A stretch of DNA of 6,727 nt from Alphaproteobacteria bacterium UBA2947. GTDB lineage: Bacteria > Pseudomonadota > Alphaproteobacteria > Rs-D84. The position numbers and the translations under genes were made by a program. The notes beneath the pieces were generated by a model. The model worked only from the letters and a program-made list of their open reading frames with translations, had not been told where the DNA came from and ran no database searches. The stretch spans positions 67,149 to 73,875 of the forward strand of contig DEBV01000003.1 in assembly GCA_002348925.1 (NCBI GenBank). The letters run 5' to 3'. Below, in pieces: positions 5,171-6,727 of this stretch (position 1 is its first letter; each line of letters begins with the position of its first letter).

Positions 5171-6253
5171 TTAATCTATTTCTGCATCTATCATTGGTCG
5201 CGTCTTTATAACATCTAATGGATGCTGTTGATATTTTATGTTTGTGAAATCTATTTCTTTCAAATCAAACTTTCGAATTATCGGATTATACATGGTCGTA
5301 TAGTATATCCGATTGTTCGTCATATCTGTCACAGATGTCCATTGGGTCGCACTGGGGATATTCGGTATTTTGGTCTTGTCCGCAAACTGTATTCCGATTG
5401 GTATTGTCATTGCTTCCAGTATTGTAAACGCTTGTTCAACCGCCTGTTGTGCATTTGCTAATTCGGGCGCACTGTTTTGAAAGAACGCAACACGAACAAA
5501 TCGTGATGGTGGTGTAAAATCGCCTGGCACACCCAACATATTCGAACCATGACTTATTGGGCTTAATTTTATATTGCCAAATTCGTGTGCCGCGCTGGTC
5601 CCTGGTTTCAAGTTTATATAATTATCCAAATTTGTTATATGCCATGGGTATTGTGGCGAATTGGTCAAAACACCAAGTCTGTTTTCGTACACCATTGGCA
5701 AACCGTCCATATATTCTATGACAATTTGACGACCGTATTTATCCGCCACACGCCAATGTAAATTCTGTGCACGCGAATCGGTCGCAACAACTTTGACCCC
5801 ACTTAACGCGGCAATCACATCATCAACAGTTTCAAAATTGCCCAGCATCCACGCAACGAATTCTGTATCTGAAATTGTTATATTTTTGTCCGCTGGATTA
5901 TATTTTGGGTACGATCCAACCTTTGGGAAATAAAACAATCCCGCAGACAGCCCTGCTTCGTTCAGGCCTTCTATCACATAATCTTCGGACGCCAAACCAA
6001 CATACCCATAAAACGCAGTATATTTCATACCGCCCCTTGTCCCGTCTGGCAACATAGATTGTTTTTCAAATCCACGTGGCACAATCAAATAATCACTTGG
6101 GCTTTCACCGTTCGCCCATTCAACAGTGCGCGCAACTATGCGTGAACCATCTTGTGCGTTTAATGTAATTCCTGTACAGGAACTGGCACTCTGATGAATG
6201 CCAACAATCGCCAGCATCATCAAAAACATAAAGTTTATTTTTTTCTTTCCCAT
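5171..6253 (-). CDS. Exported linear amide C-N hydrolase, choloylglycine hydrolase / penicillin V acylase family
   Basis: A 360-residue Ntn-hydrolase with an export signal: MGKKK, a hydrophobic core (about 7-19), and ASS before Cys26. Signal peptidase cleavage there would directly free the N-terminal nucleophile. All family active-site positions are visible: C26, R42 (16 residues on, as in Cys2/Arg18 of bile salt hydrolases), E45 where these enzymes have Asp or Glu, N98 in NEAGL, N198 in LTNSP and R251 in SRFVR, plus the GVPGDFTPPS loop. Members cleave amides such as conjugated bile salts, penicillin V or N-acyl homoserine lactones; sequence alone does not decide between them. The protein should act in the periplasm or outside the cell. 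The frame is open to 6388, but that would cross the terminator and the next gene. M46 of that frame (6253) fits the signal peptide, with 6262 as an alternative. No good ribosome site is seen. Confidence 0.9.
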   Translation of the reverse strand: MGKKKINFMFLMMLAIVGIHQSASSCTGITLNAQDGSRIVARTVEWANGESPSDYLIVPRGFEKQSMLPDGTRGGMKYTAFYGYVGLASEDYVIEGLNEAGLSAGLFYFPKVGSYPKYNPADKNITISDTEFVAWMLGNFETVDDVIAALSGVKVVATDSRAQNLHWRVADKYGRQIVIEYMDGLPMVYENRLGVLTNSPQYPWHITNLDNYINLKPGTSAAHEFGNIKLSPISHGSNMLGVPGDFTPPSRFVRVAFFQNSAPELANAQQAVEQAFTILEAMTIPIGIQFADKTKIPNIPSATQWTSVTDMTNNRIYYTTMYNPIIRKFDLKEIDFTNIKYQQHPLDVIKTRPMIDAEID

Positions 6254-6305
6254 GGTTATCATTTTTTCACAAAACAAACACCAAAACCACAGGAACGTAT
6301 TCAAA

Positions 6306-6333
6306 GAAAAACCGCCATAACAGGCGGTCTTGT
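6306..6333 (-). terminator. Rho-independent terminator of the right-edge gene
   Basis: Stem ACCGCC (6311-6316) with GGCGGT (6323-6328) and a 6-base loop lies immediately beyond the stop at 6334-6336. On the minus strand it is followed by TTTTTC. It separates the edge gene from the amide hydrolase. Between here and 6254 I see no convincing promoter for the hydrolase. Confidence 0.8.
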
Positions 6334-6727
6334 TTATCTTTGTGATTGTTCTTGTTTTTCTGTCAATTTGGCCTGTTTTTCCAGCCATTTTCCAGAACGG
6401 AACAAAGAAAACATATTTTCTTTTACACGCTTCATTTCATGTTTCAATTTATCTTCGCTTTTAACATCACGATAATCTATGCGTAAAACTTTCTCTTTGC
6501 GTTGTCCCATTATGTTCGACATATATTCTTTGGCAGGAATCCCGTTTTTTACAAATATATTTTTCGCCATTTCCAAATCTTCTTCATATTGCGGAACATA
6601 ATACGCATAATTTCTGGTTATAAAACCTTTCTTGGAAAATTTTGGTTCACAATGACGACACATCACCGACAATGTTTCAATATCTGCATCTGATACAGAA
6701 GCAACTTCTGAACAATTATTTCTGCTT
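6334..6727 (-). CDS. Unrecognised protein with a CxxC motif, C-terminal part (start outside window)
   Basis: The frame is open from the right edge to a TAA at 6334-6336, giving about 130 residues of a protein that probably begins outside the window. I do not recognise the family. The visible part starts SRNNCSEVASVSDADIETL, then has VMCRHCEPKF. A lone Cys followed some 19 residues later by CRHC could be half of a metal-binding site or a disulfide arrangement. A tyrosine-rich stretch (YAYYVPQYEEDLEMA) follows, and then a long, very basic and charged helical region to the end (about 75 residues, rich in Lys, Glu and Arg, with little hydrophobic core). No membrane segment is visible. The fragment could start in the window only at a TTG (6672) or an ATG (6663), and neither has a ribosome site. 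A well-formed terminator directly follows the stop, which supports a real gene. Confidence 0.7.
   Translation of the reverse strand, partial: SRNNCSEVASVSDADIETLSVMCRHCEPKFSKKGFITRNYAYYVPQYEEDLEMAKNIFVKNGIPAKEYMSNIMGQRKEKVLRIDYRDVKSEDKLKHEMKRVKENMFSLFRSGKWLEKQAKLTEKQEQSQR

Noticed and set aside
6178..6189. ASSC in the amide hydrolase read as a lipobox
   Set aside because: The -3 position is Ala rather than Leu/Val/Ile. Lipidation would block the N-terminal Cys that the family needs as nucleophile, and ASS is a good signal peptidase I site.
6254..6388. Upstream extension of the amide hydrolase frame to 6388
   Set aside because: It would run through a terminator hairpin and overlap the right-edge gene, and it would bury the signal peptide in the middle of a longer N-terminus.
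1..6727. CRISPR array, tRNA, insertion sequence, toxin-antitoxin pair or phage genes
   Set aside because: I saw no regularly spaced repeats, no cloverleaf, no terminal inverted repeats with a transposase, and no overlapping small gene pair on either strand.
1..6727. Reassigned UGA codon suggested by the absence of TGA stops
   Set aside because: No conserved tryptophan position is encoded by TGA, no TGA lies in frame inside a gene, and TGG is used normally (for example in tpiA).

Overview
The window is a gene-dense, AT-rich piece of a bacterial chromosome that reads best as Alphaproteobacteria, probably an uncultivated host-associated (possibly gut) lineage. This is inferred from the style of the proteins (a RecO with a four-cysteine zinc ribbon, a PpiD-type foldase divergent from tpiA, a stalked DsbA/ScsC-like thioredoxin) and from an exported choloylglycine-hydrolase-family enzyme. 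No species can be named from the sequence alone. All nine readable stop codons are TAA, the standard genetic code fits, and there is no insertion sequence, phage gene, CRISPR array, tRNA or rRNA.

Layout. At the left edge is the last 80 codons of DNA polymerase I (polA, + strand), closed by a bidirectional hairpin shared with the next gene. Four minus-strand genes follow, read right to left: a PpiD-like periplasmic foldase, recO, a membrane-anchored thioredoxin-fold protein with CPYC, and a small lipoprotein. Except for recO, each ends in a clear rho-independent hairpin, and each has its own promoter candidate. They are therefore better seen as neighbouring single-gene units than as one operon. 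From a 64-base divergent intergenic region, tpiA and grpE run rightward. grpE appears to have its own heat-shock-like promoter buried in the last codons of tpiA. grpE converges on an exported linear-amide hydrolase (choloylglycine hydrolase family), and at the right edge lies the C-terminal part of an unrecognised protein with a CxxC motif.

How the genes relate. The lipoprotein, thioredoxin-fold protein, PpiD-like protein and amide hydrolase all act in the envelope, and the thioredoxin and PpiD proteins are folding factors there. GrpE is the nucleotide exchange factor of DnaK in the cytoplasm. PolA and RecO belong to DNA replication and repair, and TpiA to glycolysis.

I found no convincing undescribed multi-gene system. 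The most interesting signals are regulatory: a sigma-32/sigma-70-like promoter for grpE inside tpiA, a near-identical promoter/leader module in front of two envelope genes (one with phased A9 tracts), and a recO promoter placed so that the mRNA would be leaderless. Among the proteins, the exported amide hydrolase with all family active-site residues, the PpiD that lacks parvulin signature motifs, and the CxC pair in a membrane helix of the thioredoxin protein are the points worth following.
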